A stretch of DNA of 35,294 nt, taken from contig JAIFKS010000139.1 of the NCBI GenBank assembly GCA_020049465.1, positions 1-35,294 on the forward strand. Reading direction: 5' to 3'. The DNA comes from a bacterium (GTDB lineage: Bacteria > Krumholzibacteriota > Krumholzibacteriia > LZORAL124-64-63). A program made the position numbers and the translations under genes. The notes under the pieces were generated by a model. That model ran no database searches. It saw only the letters and a program-made list of their open reading frames with translations, and was not told the origin of the DNA. Positions 1-8,871 of the stretch are shown in pieces (position 1 is the stretch's first letter; the number at the start of each line of letters is the position of its first letter).

Positions 1-207
1 CTGAAGGACAAGCAGGTGGGCTTCGTCCGCAAGAAGCACTCCGACGAAGTGGCCGCCGAGGTCGACAAGAGCCTGCAGCAGTTCATCAAGAAGGTGCTCG
101 GACGCTCGGTCTCGACCGTCCGCAACGCCGAGACCCGCGAAGAGCGCCAGCGCCATCTCGAGACGCTGCGCCACCTGTTCTCCACGGACGACCGCGACGC
201 CGACTGA
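1..207 (+). CDS. C-terminal fragment of an unknown protein
   Basis: An open frame enters from the left edge and ends at TGA 205-207, giving 68 residues. It is strongly charged and probably helical (many Lys, Glu and Arg, repeated in E-E-R-Q-R-H-L-E fashion). I recognise no motif or family. A GTG at 16 could formally start a short ORF, but no SD precedes it and the frame is open from base 1, so this is most likely the end of a longer gene. It converges on the TPR membrane protein, whose stop lies 17 nt away. Confidence 0.55.
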   Translation: MKDKQVGFVRKKHSDEVAAEVDKSLQQFIKKVLGRSVSTVRNAETREERQRHLETLRHLFSTDDRDAD

Positions 208-224
208 TCCGATCCGACCTTGAC

Positions 225-1907
225 TCAGGGTGAGGCCGCCTGCAATCGCGACCACAGCTCGCGCGCGCCGCCGTGTTCGGGATCGAGCTTCAGCGCCTGC
301 GCACAGCGGGCCCGCGCCTCGGCGACATCGCCCTGCAGCCAGGCCACCGCCGCCAGATTGTACTGCAGCGGGGCCGAGGCGGGCGCCCGCGCCGCCGCCG
401 CCAGCAGCGCCTCGCGCGCCTCGGGCAGGCGCCCCTGCCCGCCCAGCAGCGCCCCCAGGTTCAGCGAAGCTTCGACGCGGCCCGGATCCAGCCGCAATGT
501 CTGTCGATAGTGCTTTTCCGCCTCGGCGGCGCGTCCCAGCTTCCCGCAGACATTGCCCGCGTTGTAATGGGTCTCGCTGCGGGGCTTGATGGCCAGCGCC
601 GCCTGCAGGTGGCGCAGCGCCTCTTCCGATCGGCCGGCATCGTCCAGAAGCACGCCCAGATTCAGGTGCGCGACGTCGTTGTCCGTGGTCACGTCCAGCG
701 CGTGCCGCCACAGCGCGGTGGGTTCGCGCCACAGCGTTGCCTGTCCACGTGCCGTCCAGGCGCCCGCTCCCGTCAGCAGCATTGCCGTGACCAGCGCCAG
801 CCGGCGCCCACGGCCGGAGGCGGCGTTCCAGACCGTTCCCAGGACCCCGATGAAGACGCCGATGCCGGCGGCATAGGCGTAGCGGTCGCCCATCGGAAGC
901 TGACCGCCCTGCACCAGGCCGAGCGACGGCAGCAGGCAGAGCAGGAACCAGCCCCAGCCGAAGGCCGCCAGCGGCGCGCGCCGACGCCAGCGCCAGGCGG
1001 CGAACGTCAGCGCCGCCAGCGCCAGGGCGGCCAGTGCGGCGACGACCGGAACCACCCGCAGGTCGGCCTCGGGATAGCGGACGGCCAGGTCGTGCGGCCA
1101 GGCCAACTTGCCCAGATAGCGAAACACGCCGGTCGCGGCGGCGGCCAGGCGTTCGCCGATCGGCGTGGCGACCGGGGCCCCGAAGGCTTCGTCCCGTGCC
1201 AGGCGCCAGGTCGCCAGCGACACCGCGGCCGACGCCGCGAGCCACGGCGCGGCAGCCACGAGTTCGCGGCGGGCCGTCGGCGGTGTCCCGCCTTCCCGCG
1301 CACTGCGGCGCCCGAGTCCGGTCAGCGCCAGCAGCAGCGGCGCCGTCACCGCCGCCGGCTTGGCCAGCATCGCCAGCACGGCCAGCGGTCCGCCGACGAT
1401 CTGCCGCCGTCGTGGTGAAGCACCCAGCCAGGCCAGCGCCGCACCCAGCAGGAACGCGGTCATCAGCAGGTCCTTGCGCGCGGTCACCCAGGCCACGGCC
1501 TCGACGTTCAGGGGATGCGCGCCGAACAGGGCGGCAGCCAGCAGGGCGGGCGGATCCGCCAGGCCGAGCCGGCGAGCCAGCGCGAACACCAGCACCACGT
1601 TCAGCAGGTGCAGCAGCAGGTTCGTGCGGTGGAACCCCGCCGGGCCGGGGCCGAAGAGCGTGGCGTCGAGCTGGAACGACAGCCAGGTCGCCGGGATCCA
1701 CACGCCGGCATGGCCGGTGGTCAGCGCCCAGCCCGCCGCCGCCGCACCAAGGCCTTCGGTGACGCGCGGATTGTCGCGCACGTAGAGGTCGTCGTCGAAG
1801 TTGACGAATTCGTACCGACCCACGTCGTGGTAGACGAGCAGGCACAGCAGCAGTGGCAGCAGCACCGGCAACCACCGGCGCGCGGATTCCCGCGGGGATG
1901 TCTTCAT
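225..1907 (-). CDS. TMTC-like polytopic membrane protein with C-terminal TPR repeats
   Basis: About 560 residues from the ATG at 1907 (a TTG at 1943 would add 12 residues; neither start has a clear SD). The N-terminal part has many hydrophobic helices and the F-V-N-F-D-D-D motif typical of GT-C-like, TMTC/O-mannosyltransferase-related bacterial proteins, then H-P-L-N-V-E-A-V-A-W and an A-K-P-A-A-V-T segment, both standard in this family. The last ~150 residues hold three to four tetratricopeptide repeats (A-H-L-N-L-G-V-L-L, H-Y-N-A-G-N, A-S-L-N-L-G-A-L). The family is thought to glycosylate exported proteins or act as an envelope scaffold; the substrate is unknown. It lies 82 nt downstream of the suf operon on the same strand and may be read through from it, but no functional link is evident. 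Confidence 0.8.
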   Translation of the reverse strand: MKTSPRESARRWLPVLLPLLLCLLVYHDVGRYEFVNFDDDLYVRDNPRVTEGLGAAAAGWALTTGHAGVWIPATWLSFQLDATLFGPGPAGFHRTNLLLHLLNVVLVFALARRLGLADPPALLAAALFGAHPLNVEAVAWVTARKDLLMTAFLLGAALAWLGASPRRRQIVGGPLAVLAMLAKPAAVTAPLLLALTGLGRRSAREGGTPPTARRELVAAAPWLAASAAVSLATWRLARDEAFGAPVATPIGERLAAAATGVFRYLGKLAWPHDLAVRYPEADLRVVPVVAALAALALAALTFAAWRWRRRAPLAAFGWGWFLLCLLPSLGLVQGGQLPMGDRYAYAAGIGVFIGVLGTVWNAASGRGRRLALVTAMLLTGAGAWTARGQATLWREPTALWRHALDVTTDNDVAHLNLGVLLDDAGRSEEALRHLQAALAIKPRSETHYNAGNVCGKLGRAAEAEKHYRQTLRLDPGRVEASLNLGALLGGQGRLPEAREALLAAAARAPASAPLQYNLAAVAWLQGDVAEARARCAQALKLDPEHGGARELWSRLQAASP

Positions 1908-1989
1908 CGGGGGATTATCGGAGGCGGGCGGCGTCACCGTCAAGCGGCGTGGCGCGAGCGCCGCCCAGTCGCCCTGCGAAAGGCAGGAT

Positions 1990-2304
1990 TCAGTCCCAGA
2001 TGCCCAGTTCGGCCCGTGCGTCCTCGCTGGCGTCCACGCGCGGATCCCAGGGCGGCGACCAGACCAGATCCACGCCGCAGAACTTCACCCCGGGCATGCG
2101 CAACACGGCGTCGCGCGCGGCCGACATGATCTGCGGGCCCATCGGGCACATCGGGCTGGTCAGCGTCAGGCTCAGGGTCACCTGGTTCTCGTCGTCCACC
2201 TCGACCTCGCGCAGCAGGCCCAGATCGACGATGCTCAGGTTCAGTTCGGGGTCCTTGACCGGACGTACCGCTTCGATGACGGCCGCCTGCGTGATCTCGC
2301 TCAT
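1990..2304 (-). CDS. sufT: DUF59/MIP18-family metal-sulfur cluster assembly factor (SufT-like)
   Basis: 104 residues. The start ATG at 2304 has a GGAGG seven bases upstream and sits just past the sufU stop at 2307. The protein is a single DUF59 domain: V-K-D-P-E-L near the N terminus, the I-V-D-L-G-L-L segment, and the conserved cysteine in S-P-M-C-P-M-G-P. Family members (SufT, PaaD, MIP18/CIA2) help mature or deliver Fe-S clusters. As last gene of sufCBDSU it fits the common operon order in many bacteria. The exact role of SufT-type proteins is less certain than that of the other Suf proteins, so the symbol is by context and domain. Confidence 0.88.
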   Translation of the reverse strand: MSEITQAAVIEAVRPVKDPELNLSIVDLGLLREVEVDDENQVTLSLTLTSPMCPMGPQIMSAARDAVLRMPGVKFCGVDLVWSPPWDPRVDASEDARAELGIWD

Positions 2305-2306
2305 GT

Positions 2307-2783
2307 TCAAACCTCCGTGGTCGCGGGTGCGGCCGCGGCGCCGCCGTCGCGGGCATCCAGAGCCGAGAGCAGGGTGATCCAGGGGAGCAGGGCGCACTTG
2401 ACGCGCGCCGGGAACTTGCGGACGCCCGTCAGCACTTCCAGGTCGCCGGGCTCCAGGGCGTCGGGCAGCACGCCGTCGGGCGAATGCATGGCCACGCGGA
2501 ACGCCTCGGCCAGTTCGCGCACCTGCGCCGGCGTCCGGCCGGGCACCAGTTCGGCCAGGATGGAGCCGCTGGCCGTCGCGATGGCGCAGCCGTGGCACTC
2601 CACGTGCGCGCCGGTGATGGCGCCGTTCTCACAGGCCAGTTCCAGGCACAATTCGTCGCCGCAGGAGGGGTTCTTGCCTTCGGCGCGCGCATCGGCCGGC
2701 CGGGGCAGGGGCGCGTGCCCCCGCGGCCGGCGGTGGTGGTCCAGGATCACTTCACGGTACAGATCATCCATGCTGCCGTTCAT
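2307..2783 (-). CDS. sufU: Fe-S cluster assembly protein SufU (NifU N-terminal-like)
   Basis: 158 residues. ATG at 2783 overlaps the sufS stop as ATGA, implying translational coupling; an internal ATG at 2771 would also fit the family start (M-D-D-L-Y). The three conserved SufU cysteines and the aspartate are present: C41 and D43 in N-P-S-C-G-D, C66 in C-H-G-C-A-I-A, C130 in V-K-C-A. In Gram-positive systems SufU is a zinc protein that accepts sulfur from SufS and passes it to SufBCD; related U-type proteins were earlier seen as scaffolds. Its adjacency to sufS supports the sulfur-transfer role. Confidence 0.95.
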   Translation of the reverse strand: MNGSMDDLYREVILDHHRRPRGHAPLPRPADARAEGKNPSCGDELCLELACENGAITGAHVECHGCAIATASGSILAELVPGRTPAQVRELAEAFRVAMHSPDGVLPDALEPGDLEVLTGVRKFPARVKCALLPWITLLSALDARDGGAAAAPATTEV

Positions 2784-4069
2784 GCGCCGAACACGCTCCT
2801 GGCGTAGCCGATGCCCTCGATCAACGCATCGATGTCCTCGTGCGCGTTGTACATGCCGAACGAGGCGCGGCTGGTCGCCACGACGCCCAGGCGGCGGTGC
2901 AGCGGCTGCGCGCAATGGTGTCCGGCACGCACGGCGATGCCGACCGAGTCCAGCAGCTGCGCCATGTCGTGCGGGTGCACCATCGGATCATGGAAGCTGA
3001 CCAGGCCGCCGCGCCGTTCGGCCTCGGCCGGCCCGTAGATGGTCACGCCGCCCAGGCCGCGCAGTCGCTCCAGGGCGTAGGCCGTCAGCGAGATCTCGTG
3101 CTGCCGCAAACGCTGCAGCGTGGCCTCGTCGATCGTGTCGAGAGCCGCCGGGAAGGCCGCGGCGGCCCCGACGTTCGGCGTGCCGGCTTCGAAGCGGTGC
3201 GGGATCGGCGCCCAGGTCGCCGCCTCCATCGTCACGCTGTCGATCATCTCGCCGCCGACCTCGACCGGCTCCAGACGCTCCAGCGCGTCGGCCCCGCCGA
3301 CCAGGAAGCCCAGACCCATGGGACCGTACGCCTTGTGCGCCGAAAAGGCTAGGAAGTCCGCGCCCAGTTCCTCGAACGTGAACGGCAGGTGCCCCACCGA
3401 CTGCGCGGCGTCGACCACGACCAGCGCGCCGCGCCGGCGCGCGGCCGCCGCGATCTCGGCCACCGGGTTGATCGTCCCCAGCACGTTCGACACGTGCGTC
3501 AGCGCCACCACCCGGGTGCGCGCGGTCAACAGCGAAGGCAGCCGCGCCAGGTCCAGTTCGCCGCCGGCGGTGATGGGCAGGGGCCGCACCACCAGCCCTT
3601 CCCGCTTCGCGAGCTGCAGCCAGGGCACCAGATTCGCGTGGTGCTCCATCTCGGTCACGATGATCTCGTCGCCGGGCTTCAGCGTCGGCGCCAGTCCGCC
3701 CGCCACCAGGTTCAGCGACGAGGTGGCGCCGCGGGTGATGACCACGCGGTCGCCCGGAACGCCCAGGAACCGGCCCACCCGCGTCCGGCAGCCCTCGTAC
3801 AGGTCGGTCGCCTCGACGCCCAGGGTGTGCATGCCGCGGTGCACGTTCGCGTTGTGCTCACGGTAGTAGCGGGCCTCGGCCGCGATCACCGCGCCGGGCT
3901 TCTGCGTCGTGGCGGCGCTGTCCAGATAGACCAGCGGCCGCCCGTTGATGCGGCGCTCCAGCAGCGGGAAACGCTCGGAGTAGATGCGTCCGCAGCGGGA
4001 GCAGTCGCCGGCCTGCCCGTCGCACGGCTCGACGCCGGCCGGGGCCTTCAGGAAATCCTCGCGCGTCAT
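2780..4069 (-). CDS. sufS: Cysteine desulfurase SufS with Cys-containing N-terminal extension
   Basis: 429 residues; PLP enzyme that takes sulfur from cysteine for Fe-S assembly. The ATG at 4069 overlaps the sufD stop (ATGA). Visible signatures: Y-L-D-S-A-A-T-T-Q-K-P near residue 48, the H-H-A-N-L-V-P-W segment, PLP lysine K246 in S-A-H-K-A-Y-G-P, and the catalytic cysteine C386 in R-A-G-H-H-C-A-Q-P. Typical SufS starts only about ten residues before the F-P-x-L motif; here roughly 30 extra residues carry C16, C23 and C26 in a C-x6-C-x2-C arrangement that could bind metal. It pairs with SufU directly downstream. Confidence 0.96.
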   Translation of the reverse strand: MTREDFLKAPAGVEPCDGQAGDCSRCGRIYSERFPLLERRINGRPLVYLDSAATTQKPGAVIAAEARYYREHNANVHRGMHTLGVEATDLYEGCRTRVGRFLGVPGDRVVITRGATSSLNLVAGGLAPTLKPGDEIIVTEMEHHANLVPWLQLAKREGLVVRPLPITAGGELDLARLPSLLTARTRVVALTHVSNVLGTINPVAEIAAAARRRGALVVVDAAQSVGHLPFTFEELGADFLAFSAHKAYGPMGLGFLVGGADALERLEPVEVGGEMIDSVTMEAATWAPIPHRFEAGTPNVGAAAAFPAALDTIDEATLQRLRQHEISLTAYALERLRGLGGVTIYGPAEAERRGGLVSFHDPMVHPHDMAQLLDSVGIAVRAGHHCAQPLHRRLGVVATSRASFGMYNAHEDIDALIEGIGYARSVFGA

Positions 4070-5355
4070 GCCGATCCTTCCCGGATCGCCGCCAGTCTGG
4101 GGCCGACGAAGGCCTCGGCCATCGTCCGCACGTCGTCGGGCAGCTTCGCCATGGTGTTCTCCAGGAAACCGCCCACGACCAGGCTCACCGCCTCGCCGTG
4201 TTCGAGCCCGCGGCTGGCCAGGTAGAACAGCTGCTCGGGGTCCACCGGCGCGATGGTCGCGCCATGGCTGCAGCTGACTTCCTGGTTGTGGATCTCGAGC
4301 TCGGGGATCGCGTCCGCCCGCGCCCGGTCCGACAGCAGCAGGTTCCGGTTCTCCTGGTACGCCTCGCAGTGGTGCGCCTGGTCCTCGATCCGGATCAGCC
4401 CGGTGTAGGTGGAGCGCGCGTGCTCGGCGGCCACGGCCTTGAAATCGATGCGGCTGCTCGTGTGCTCGGCCAGATGGCGATGGGTGGTGTGCACGTCGCC
4501 ATGCTGCTTGCCGGTCACCAGCGTCACGCCCACAATCTCGCTGCGGGAGCCCTTGCCGGCCAGGTCGGTCCGCACCTCCAGCTTCGCCTCGTCGCCGCCG
4601 AACACGCCGAACACGGTCAGCACGTCGGCGTCGGCGCCGGCCTTCGTCGACACCGACAGGTGCCCGTTGGTGCCCTGGCCCCAGACCTGGACGATGGCGT
4701 GGCGCACGCGCGAGCCGTCGCCGACGGTGATCGCGGTATGCCCCGTGACGCGGGTCTCCGGACCGCCGTCCAGATGCTGCTCGACCAGCATCGCCTCGGC
4801 GTTCCTGCCGACCACGAGCCGCAGGCGCGGCAGCGAAGCCGCGGCCGAGGCGTGCACACGCACATGGATCGGTCCCGGCAACCGCGCGCCGTCGGCCACG
4901 GCCAGGCCGATGCCGGTGTTCCAGGCCGCTTCGTTCAGCGCCGCGAACAGTTCATCGGCCGCCAGCGCCGGCGATCCGGCGGTCTCGCCGGCCGAAACGA
5001 CGGTCAGCTGTCCCGCCGGCAGATCGTCGCTCAGGGCCACCACCGGCGGCAGCCCGGGCCACAGGTCGATGGTCGCCGCCGCGCCGGCCACCGAGGGCGC
5101 CAGGGTGTGGCTGACGTCGCCCGGAGCGCCGGTGACGGCCGTCAGGTTCATGGGCAGAAGCCGGGCCGGATCCGTGAAGCGCCACAGGTGCCGCACGCGG
5201 CTGGGCGTTTCGGCCGCCTCGTAGCGGACCTGGGCCGCCAGACGGCGGGTGAGTCCGCCGCTCTCGTCGCCGGCAGCGGCCGCCAGGGCCGCCAGCAGGG
5301 TTTCGTCCAGCGCCGGCCGTGCCGGCGCCATCGCGGGTGCGGTCGTCTCAGCCAA
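4066..5355 (-). CDS. sufD: Fe-S cluster assembly protein SufD
   Basis: 429 residues. The TTG at 5355 is chosen because GGAGGG lies seven bases upstream, inside the end of sufB; sufD overlaps sufB by 8 nt. The conserved C-terminal half shows the SufB/SufD beta-helix features: [28 protein letters not shown], and [13 protein letters not shown]. SufD forms the SufBC2D scaffold complex in which Fe-S clusters are built, and its histidine in the C-S-H-G-A-T motif is known to matter for that complex. The N-terminal ~150 residues are poorly conserved, as usual. Confidence 0.95.
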   Translation of the reverse strand: MAETTAPAMAPARPALDETLLAALAAAAGDESGGLTRRLAAQVRYEAAETPSRVRHLWRFTDPARLLPMNLTAVTGAPGDVSHTLAPSVAGAAATIDLWPGLPPVVALSDDLPAGQLTVVSAGETAGSPALAADELFAALNEAAWNTGIGLAVADGARLPGPIHVRVHASAAASLPRLRLVVGRNAEAMLVEQHLDGGPETRVTGHTAITVGDGSRVRHAIVQVWGQGTNGHLSVSTKAGADADVLTVFGVFGGDEAKLEVRTDLAGKGSRSEIVGVTLVTGKQHGDVHTTHRHLAEHTSSRIDFKAVAAEHARSTYTGLIRIEDQAHHCEAYQENRNLLLSDRARADAIPELEIHNQEVSCSHGATIAPVDPEQLFYLASRGLEHGEAVSLVVGGFLENTMAKLPDDVRTMAEAFVGPRLAAIREGSA

Positions 5356-6787
5356 CGGAACCCTCCATTTCCAGCTCGATCAGCCGGTTCAATTCGACCG
5401 CGTACTCCATCGGCAGTTCCTTCACGAAGGGCTCGATGAAGCCGTTGACGATCATCAGGCGCGCCTTGTCCGGGTCCAGGCCGCGGCTCTGCAGGTAGAA
5501 GAGCTGCTCCTCGCCCACCTTCGAGACGCGGGCCTCGTGCTCCACCCGGACATCCGACTCGGCCACGTCCATGGTCGGGTAGGTGTCGGAAATCGCGTTC
5601 TCGCCGATCAGCAGCGCGTCGCACTCGACGCTGGTCTTGCAGCCGGTCGCGCCGCGGTTGACGCGCACCAGGCCGCGGTAGCTGCTGCGGCCGTCGTCCT
5701 TGCTGATCGACTTGCTGATGATGCGGCTGGTCGTGTTCGGCGCCGCGTGCGTCATCTTGGCGCCCGCGTCCTGGTGCTGACCGTGGCCGGCGAAGGCGAT
5801 CGACAGCACTTCGCCGTGCGCGCGCTCGCCCTTCAGGACGATGGCCGGGTACTTCATGGTCAGCTTCGAGCCCAGGTTGCCGTCGACCCACTCGACCACC
5901 GAGTCGGTGTAGGCGTGGGCGCGCTTGGTCACCAGGTTGTAGACGTTGACCGACCAGTTCTGGATCGTCGTGTAGCGGATGTGCGCCCGGTCCATCGCCA
6001 CCAGTTCGACCACGGCCGAGTGCAGCGAATCGGACGAGTACGTGGGCGCCGTGCAGCCTTCGATGTAATGCACCGAGCTGTCCTCGTCGGCGATGATCAG
6101 CGTGCGCTCGAACTGCCCCATGTTCTCGGCGTTGATGCGGAAATAGGCCTGCAGCGGGATGTCCACCTTCACGCCCTTCGGCACGTAGATGAACGAGCCG
6201 CCCGACCACACCGCGGTGTTCAGCGCGGAGAACTTGTTGTCGCCGGTCGGGATGATCTTGCCGAACCACTTGCGCACGATCTCGGGGTGCTCGCGCAGCG
6301 CCGAGTCCATGTCCATGAAGATGACGCCCAGCTTGGTCAGGTCCTCGCGGATCGAGTGGTAGACGACTTCCGACTCGTACTGCGCGGTGACGCCGGCCAG
6401 GAACTTGCGCTCGGCCTCGGGAATGCCCAGGCGATCGAACGTCTTCTTGATCTGGTCCGGAACGTCGTTCCAGTCGGTCGCCTGCTCGCCTTTGGGCTTG
6501 ATGTAGTAGTGGATGTTCTCAAAGTCGATCGAGTCCAGCGACTCGTTGTCGCCCCAGCGCGGCATCGGCTTGGCGCGGAACGTGTCCAGCGCCGCGTGGC
6601 GGACCGCGCGCATCCAGTCCGGCTCGTTCTTCTTCCGCGAGATCATCTCGACCACTTCGTGGTTCAGGCCCTTGGGAGCCTTTAGGAAGTAGTCCTCCGG
6701 ATCGTGGAAGCCGTAACGCGCCGTGTAGTCGTCATTGATCGCGGTCAGCTGGCCACGCGTTGTATTGGTGGTCGTAGTCTCGCTCAT
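5348..6787 (-). CDS. sufB: Fe-S cluster assembly scaffold protein SufB
   Basis: 479 residues, near the family norm. ATG at 6787 overlaps the sufC stop (ATGA). Highly conserved SufB stretches are visible: the N-terminal G-F-H-D-P-E-D-Y-F, the central [11 protein letters not shown] segment, E-G-C-T-A-P-T-Y, and near the C terminus the cysteine of [10 protein letters not shown] followed by E-H-E-A-R-V-S and [11 protein letters not shown]. SufB is the scaffold subunit on which nascent clusters form, with SufC as ATPase and SufD as partner. The gene is the second of the minus-strand operon. Confidence 0.97.
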   Translation of the reverse strand: MSETTTTNTTRGQLTAINDDYTARYGFHDPEDYFLKAPKGLNHEVVEMISRKKNEPDWMRAVRHAALDTFRAKPMPRWGDNESLDSIDFENIHYYIKPKGEQATDWNDVPDQIKKTFDRLGIPEAERKFLAGVTAQYESEVVYHSIREDLTKLGVIFMDMDSALREHPEIVRKWFGKIIPTGDNKFSALNTAVWSGGSFIYVPKGVKVDIPLQAYFRINAENMGQFERTLIIADEDSSVHYIEGCTAPTYSSDSLHSAVVELVAMDRAHIRYTTIQNWSVNVYNLVTKRAHAYTDSVVEWVDGNLGSKLTMKYPAIVLKGERAHGEVLSIAFAGHGQHQDAGAKMTHAAPNTTSRIISKSISKDDGRSSYRGLVRVNRGATGCKTSVECDALLIGENAISDTYPTMDVAESDVRVEHEARVSKVGEEQLFYLQSRGLDPDKARLMIVNGFIEPFVKELPMEYAVELNRLIELEMEGSVG

Positions 6788-7590
6788 GTGCGGCTCCCTT
6801 CGGCAACGGCGGCCTCGTCGGTCAGCCAGTCGTAGCCGCGCTCCTCGAGCGCGGTCACCAGTTCCATGCCGCCGGTGCGCACCAGGCGGCCGCTCATGAA
6901 CACGTGCACGACATCGGGCTGCACATGGTTGAGGATGCGCTGGTAGTGCGTCACCAGCAGCAGCCCGTTGTCCGGCCCGCTGGCCTGGTTGATGCCGTCG
7001 GAAACGACCTTCAGGGCGTCGATGTCCAGGCCCGAGTCGGTCTCGTCCAGCAGGCTGAACGCCGGCTTGAGCAGCAGCATCTGCAGGATCTCGAGCTTCT
7101 TCTTCTCGCCACCGGAGAACCCGTCGTTCAGGTAGCGGGTGATGAACGAGGGGTCGATGCCCATCGTGGCGAACGCCTCGTTCAGTTCCTGGCGGAAGGC
7201 GCGCACCGGGATCTCGGTCCCGCGGCGGGCGGCCAGCGAGGCGCGCAGGAAGTTGGCGACCGTCACGCCGGGCACCGCCACCGGGTACTGGAAGCTGAGG
7301 AACATGCCGCGCCGCGCGCGCTCGTGCGGTTCGAGCGCGTCGACGCGCTCGCCGTTCAGCCAGATCTCGCCCTCGACCCGGTAGCTCGGGTGCCCCATCA
7401 GGGCGGCGGCCAGCGTCGACTTGCCCGAGCCGTTCGGTCCCATCAGGGCGTGCTTCTGTCCGCGCTGAACGGTCAGGTCGACCCCGCGGACGATTTCCTT
7501 CTCCTGGTCGCCGTCCTTCACGAAGACGTGCAGGTTGCGGCAGGCGAACACGTTGGCCGGGTTGGCGGGATTCAGCAGCGCATCGGACAT
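6784..7590 (-). CDS. sufC: Fe-S assembly ATPase SufC
   Basis: 268 residues from the ATG at 7590, about 40 nt downstream of the predicted transcription start; an upstream in-frame extension to 7854 would swallow the promoter and is rejected. ABC ATPase motifs: Walker [10 protein letters not shown] (51-59), signature F-S-G-G-E (158-162), Walker B F-S-L-L-D-E (178-183), H-loop H215. The S-G-G-E-K-K-K variant signature and L-D-E-T-D-S-G-L-D are characteristic of SufC rather than transporter ATPases. First gene of the suf operon. No sufR or Rrf2-type regulator gene is adjacent. Confidence 0.96.
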   Translation of the reverse strand: MSDALLNPANPANVFACRNLHVFVKDGDQEKEIVRGVDLTVQRGQKHALMGPNGSGKSTLAAALMGHPSYRVEGEIWLNGERVDALEPHERARRGMFLSFQYPVAVPGVTVANFLRASLAARRGTEIPVRAFRQELNEAFATMGIDPSFITRYLNDGFSGGEKKKLEILQMLLLKPAFSLLDETDSGLDIDALKVVSDGINQASGPDNGLLLVTHYQRILNHVQPDVVHVFMSGRLVRTGGMELVTALEERGYDWLTDEAAVAEGSRT

Positions 7591-7620
7591 GGAAGACCCT
7601 TTGGTTGAGGGGACGCTTGG

Positions 7621-7648
7621 TTTTGTCTTCACAAAAGATAGAATCTTT
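7621..7648. promoter_or_regulatory. Two inverted repeats over the suf promoter (candidate operators)
   Basis: TTTTGT-CTTC-ACAAAA occupies 7621-7636, across the likely transcription start. AAAGAT-AGA-ATCTTT occupies 7634-7648, across the -10 box and part of the spacer. Both have perfect 6-bp arms and share two or three bases. Their placement suits a repressor of the Fe-S or iron-responsive kind, but neither matches a consensus I know (for example SufR or IscR), so the regulator is unknown. Confidence 0.45.
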
Positions 7649-7662
7649 ACCGTCTTTGTCAA
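7635..7662 (-). promoter_or_regulatory. Sigma-70-type promoter of the suf operon
   Basis: On the minus strand a perfect TTGACA (plus 7657-7662) and TATCTT (plus 7635-7640) are separated by 16 bases, in an AT-rich patch within otherwise GC-rich DNA. The expected transcription start is near 7628, giving a leader of about 38 nt before sufC. Confidence 0.72.
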
Positions 7663-7732
7663 GTATGCAAACACCGGCGCCCGTGCCGTGCCCGGGGGTG
7701 GCGCGGCGAACCGCCTCCGAACATCCATGTTG

Positions 7733-7760
7733 TTGTCTTTATGCAAATTAACGAGATACT
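7733..7760 (+). promoter_or_regulatory. Candidate promoter of arsS
   Basis: TTGTCT (7733-7738) and GATACT (7755-7760) are spaced by 16 bases, each matching four of six consensus positions, in a locally AT-rich stretch 94 nt upstream of the arsS start. It is divergent from the suf promoter, about 70 bp away. Confidence 0.35.
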
Positions 7761-7853
7761 GACGACATCCCCTTCCGATTCCGGGGGCGTGACCGTAACC
7801 TGGAACAGCCATGCGGGCAGCCGGGCCGAGCCACGCAGCACCTGGAGACCACA

Positions 7854-8849
7854 TTGACGGAAATCGCTGGACCCTCCCGGCCGACGCCGTACCGGCAGAT
7901 CCCGGACTCGTTCGCCGGCACGCTGGCCCGCAACGGCCTCGAGCTGCGCCGCGCGGAGACCACGACGCTCCAGGTGAACGTGGGCTTCCTGTGCGACCAG
8001 TCCTGCCGGCACTGCCATGTCAGCGCCGGGCCCGGCCGCACCGAGGTCATGTCGCGCGGGACGATGGATGCCGTCGAGTCGTTCGCGCGGCAAGGCGCGT
8101 TCGCGGTCATCGACGTGACCGGCGGGGCGCCCGAACTGGTGCCGGGGATCGAGGGCTTTCTCGAGCGGCTGGCCCCGCTGGCGCCGCGCCTGCTCTTCCG
8201 CGCGAACCTCACCGCGCTGGCCGCGCGCCCCGACCTGGTCGACCTGTTCGTCCGTCTGCGCGTGGTGGTCATCGCCTCCTTCCCCGCTCTCGACGCGGAT
8301 CCGGCCGATGCCCAGCGCGCGCCCGGCGTCTTCGAGGCAAGCCTCGCGACGCTCCGGGTGCTGAACGCCGCCGGTTACGGTCGGGTCGGCTCCGGCCTGG
8401 AACTCGATCTCGTCGCCAACCCGTCGGGAACCCTGCTGCCCCCGGACCAGTCGGCGGAGGAGGAGCGGTTCCATCGCGAACTGGCCGCCGTCCATGGCAT
8501 CACCTTCAACCGGCTGTACACCCTTGCCAATGTGCCCCTGGGGCGCTTCCGTTCCTGGCTCGCGTCATCAGGCCATCTGGAAGACTATCTGCAACAGCTC
8601 GCCGGGAGCTTCAATCCCTGCGCGGTCGACGGGTTGATGTGCCGGAATCTGGTCTCGGTGGCGTGGGACGGCATGCTCTACGACTGCGATTTCAATCTGG
8701 CCCGCGGGCTCCCCCTGGGCGGCGTCCGCCGGCATGTCTCGGCGGTCAGCAGCGCGCCGCCGCCCGGTGCGCCCATCGCGACCGGCGACCACTGCTTCGC
8801 CTGCACGGCCGGATCGGGCTTCACCTGAACGGGAACGATCACGGCCTAG
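7854..8849 (+). CDS. arsS: Arsenosugar biosynthesis radical SAM selenoprotein ArsS (UGA = selenocysteine)
   Basis: 331 residues if UGA 8826-8828 is read as selenocysteine (Sec325); stop TAG at 8847-8849. The TTG start has GGAG eight bases upstream. The radical SAM 4Fe-4S motif is C47-x3-C51-x2-C54 followed by H-V-S-A-G-P, then a T-G-G-A-P-E SAM-binding segment. A C-terminal cysteine region ends H-C-F-A-C-T-A-G-S-G-F-T, then UGA, then T-G-T-I-T-A. In the rSAM/SeCys family (TIGR04167, ArsS) the tail reads C-T-A-G-x-G-S-S-(C or U)-x-G, so the UGA falls exactly on the conserved Cys/Sec position and the downstream T-G continues the alignment. ArsS attaches a 5'-deoxyadenosyl group to dimethylated arsenic in arsenosugar synthesis. 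Next gene is the family-associated fused transferase. No arsM is in the window. Confidence 0.87.
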
Positions 8850-8858
8850 TTCAGGCCG
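8842..8858 (+). promoter_or_regulatory. SECIS-like hairpin for arsS
   Basis: CGGCCT (8842-8847), loop AGTTC (8848-8852), AGGCCG (8853-8858): a perfect 6-bp stem with a five-base loop whose G and U stand at its apex. The loop G is the 21st base after UGA, within the distance usual for bacterial SECIS elements. The stem overlaps the TAG stop of arsS and ends three bases before the SD of the next gene. Confidence 0.65.
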
Positions 8859-8871
8859 CCGGAGAAGCGCC

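Noticed and set aside
7591..7854. An N-terminal extension of sufC up to 7854
   Set aside because: It would run through a near-consensus promoter and AT-rich region, and SufC proteins start close to the ATG at 7590.
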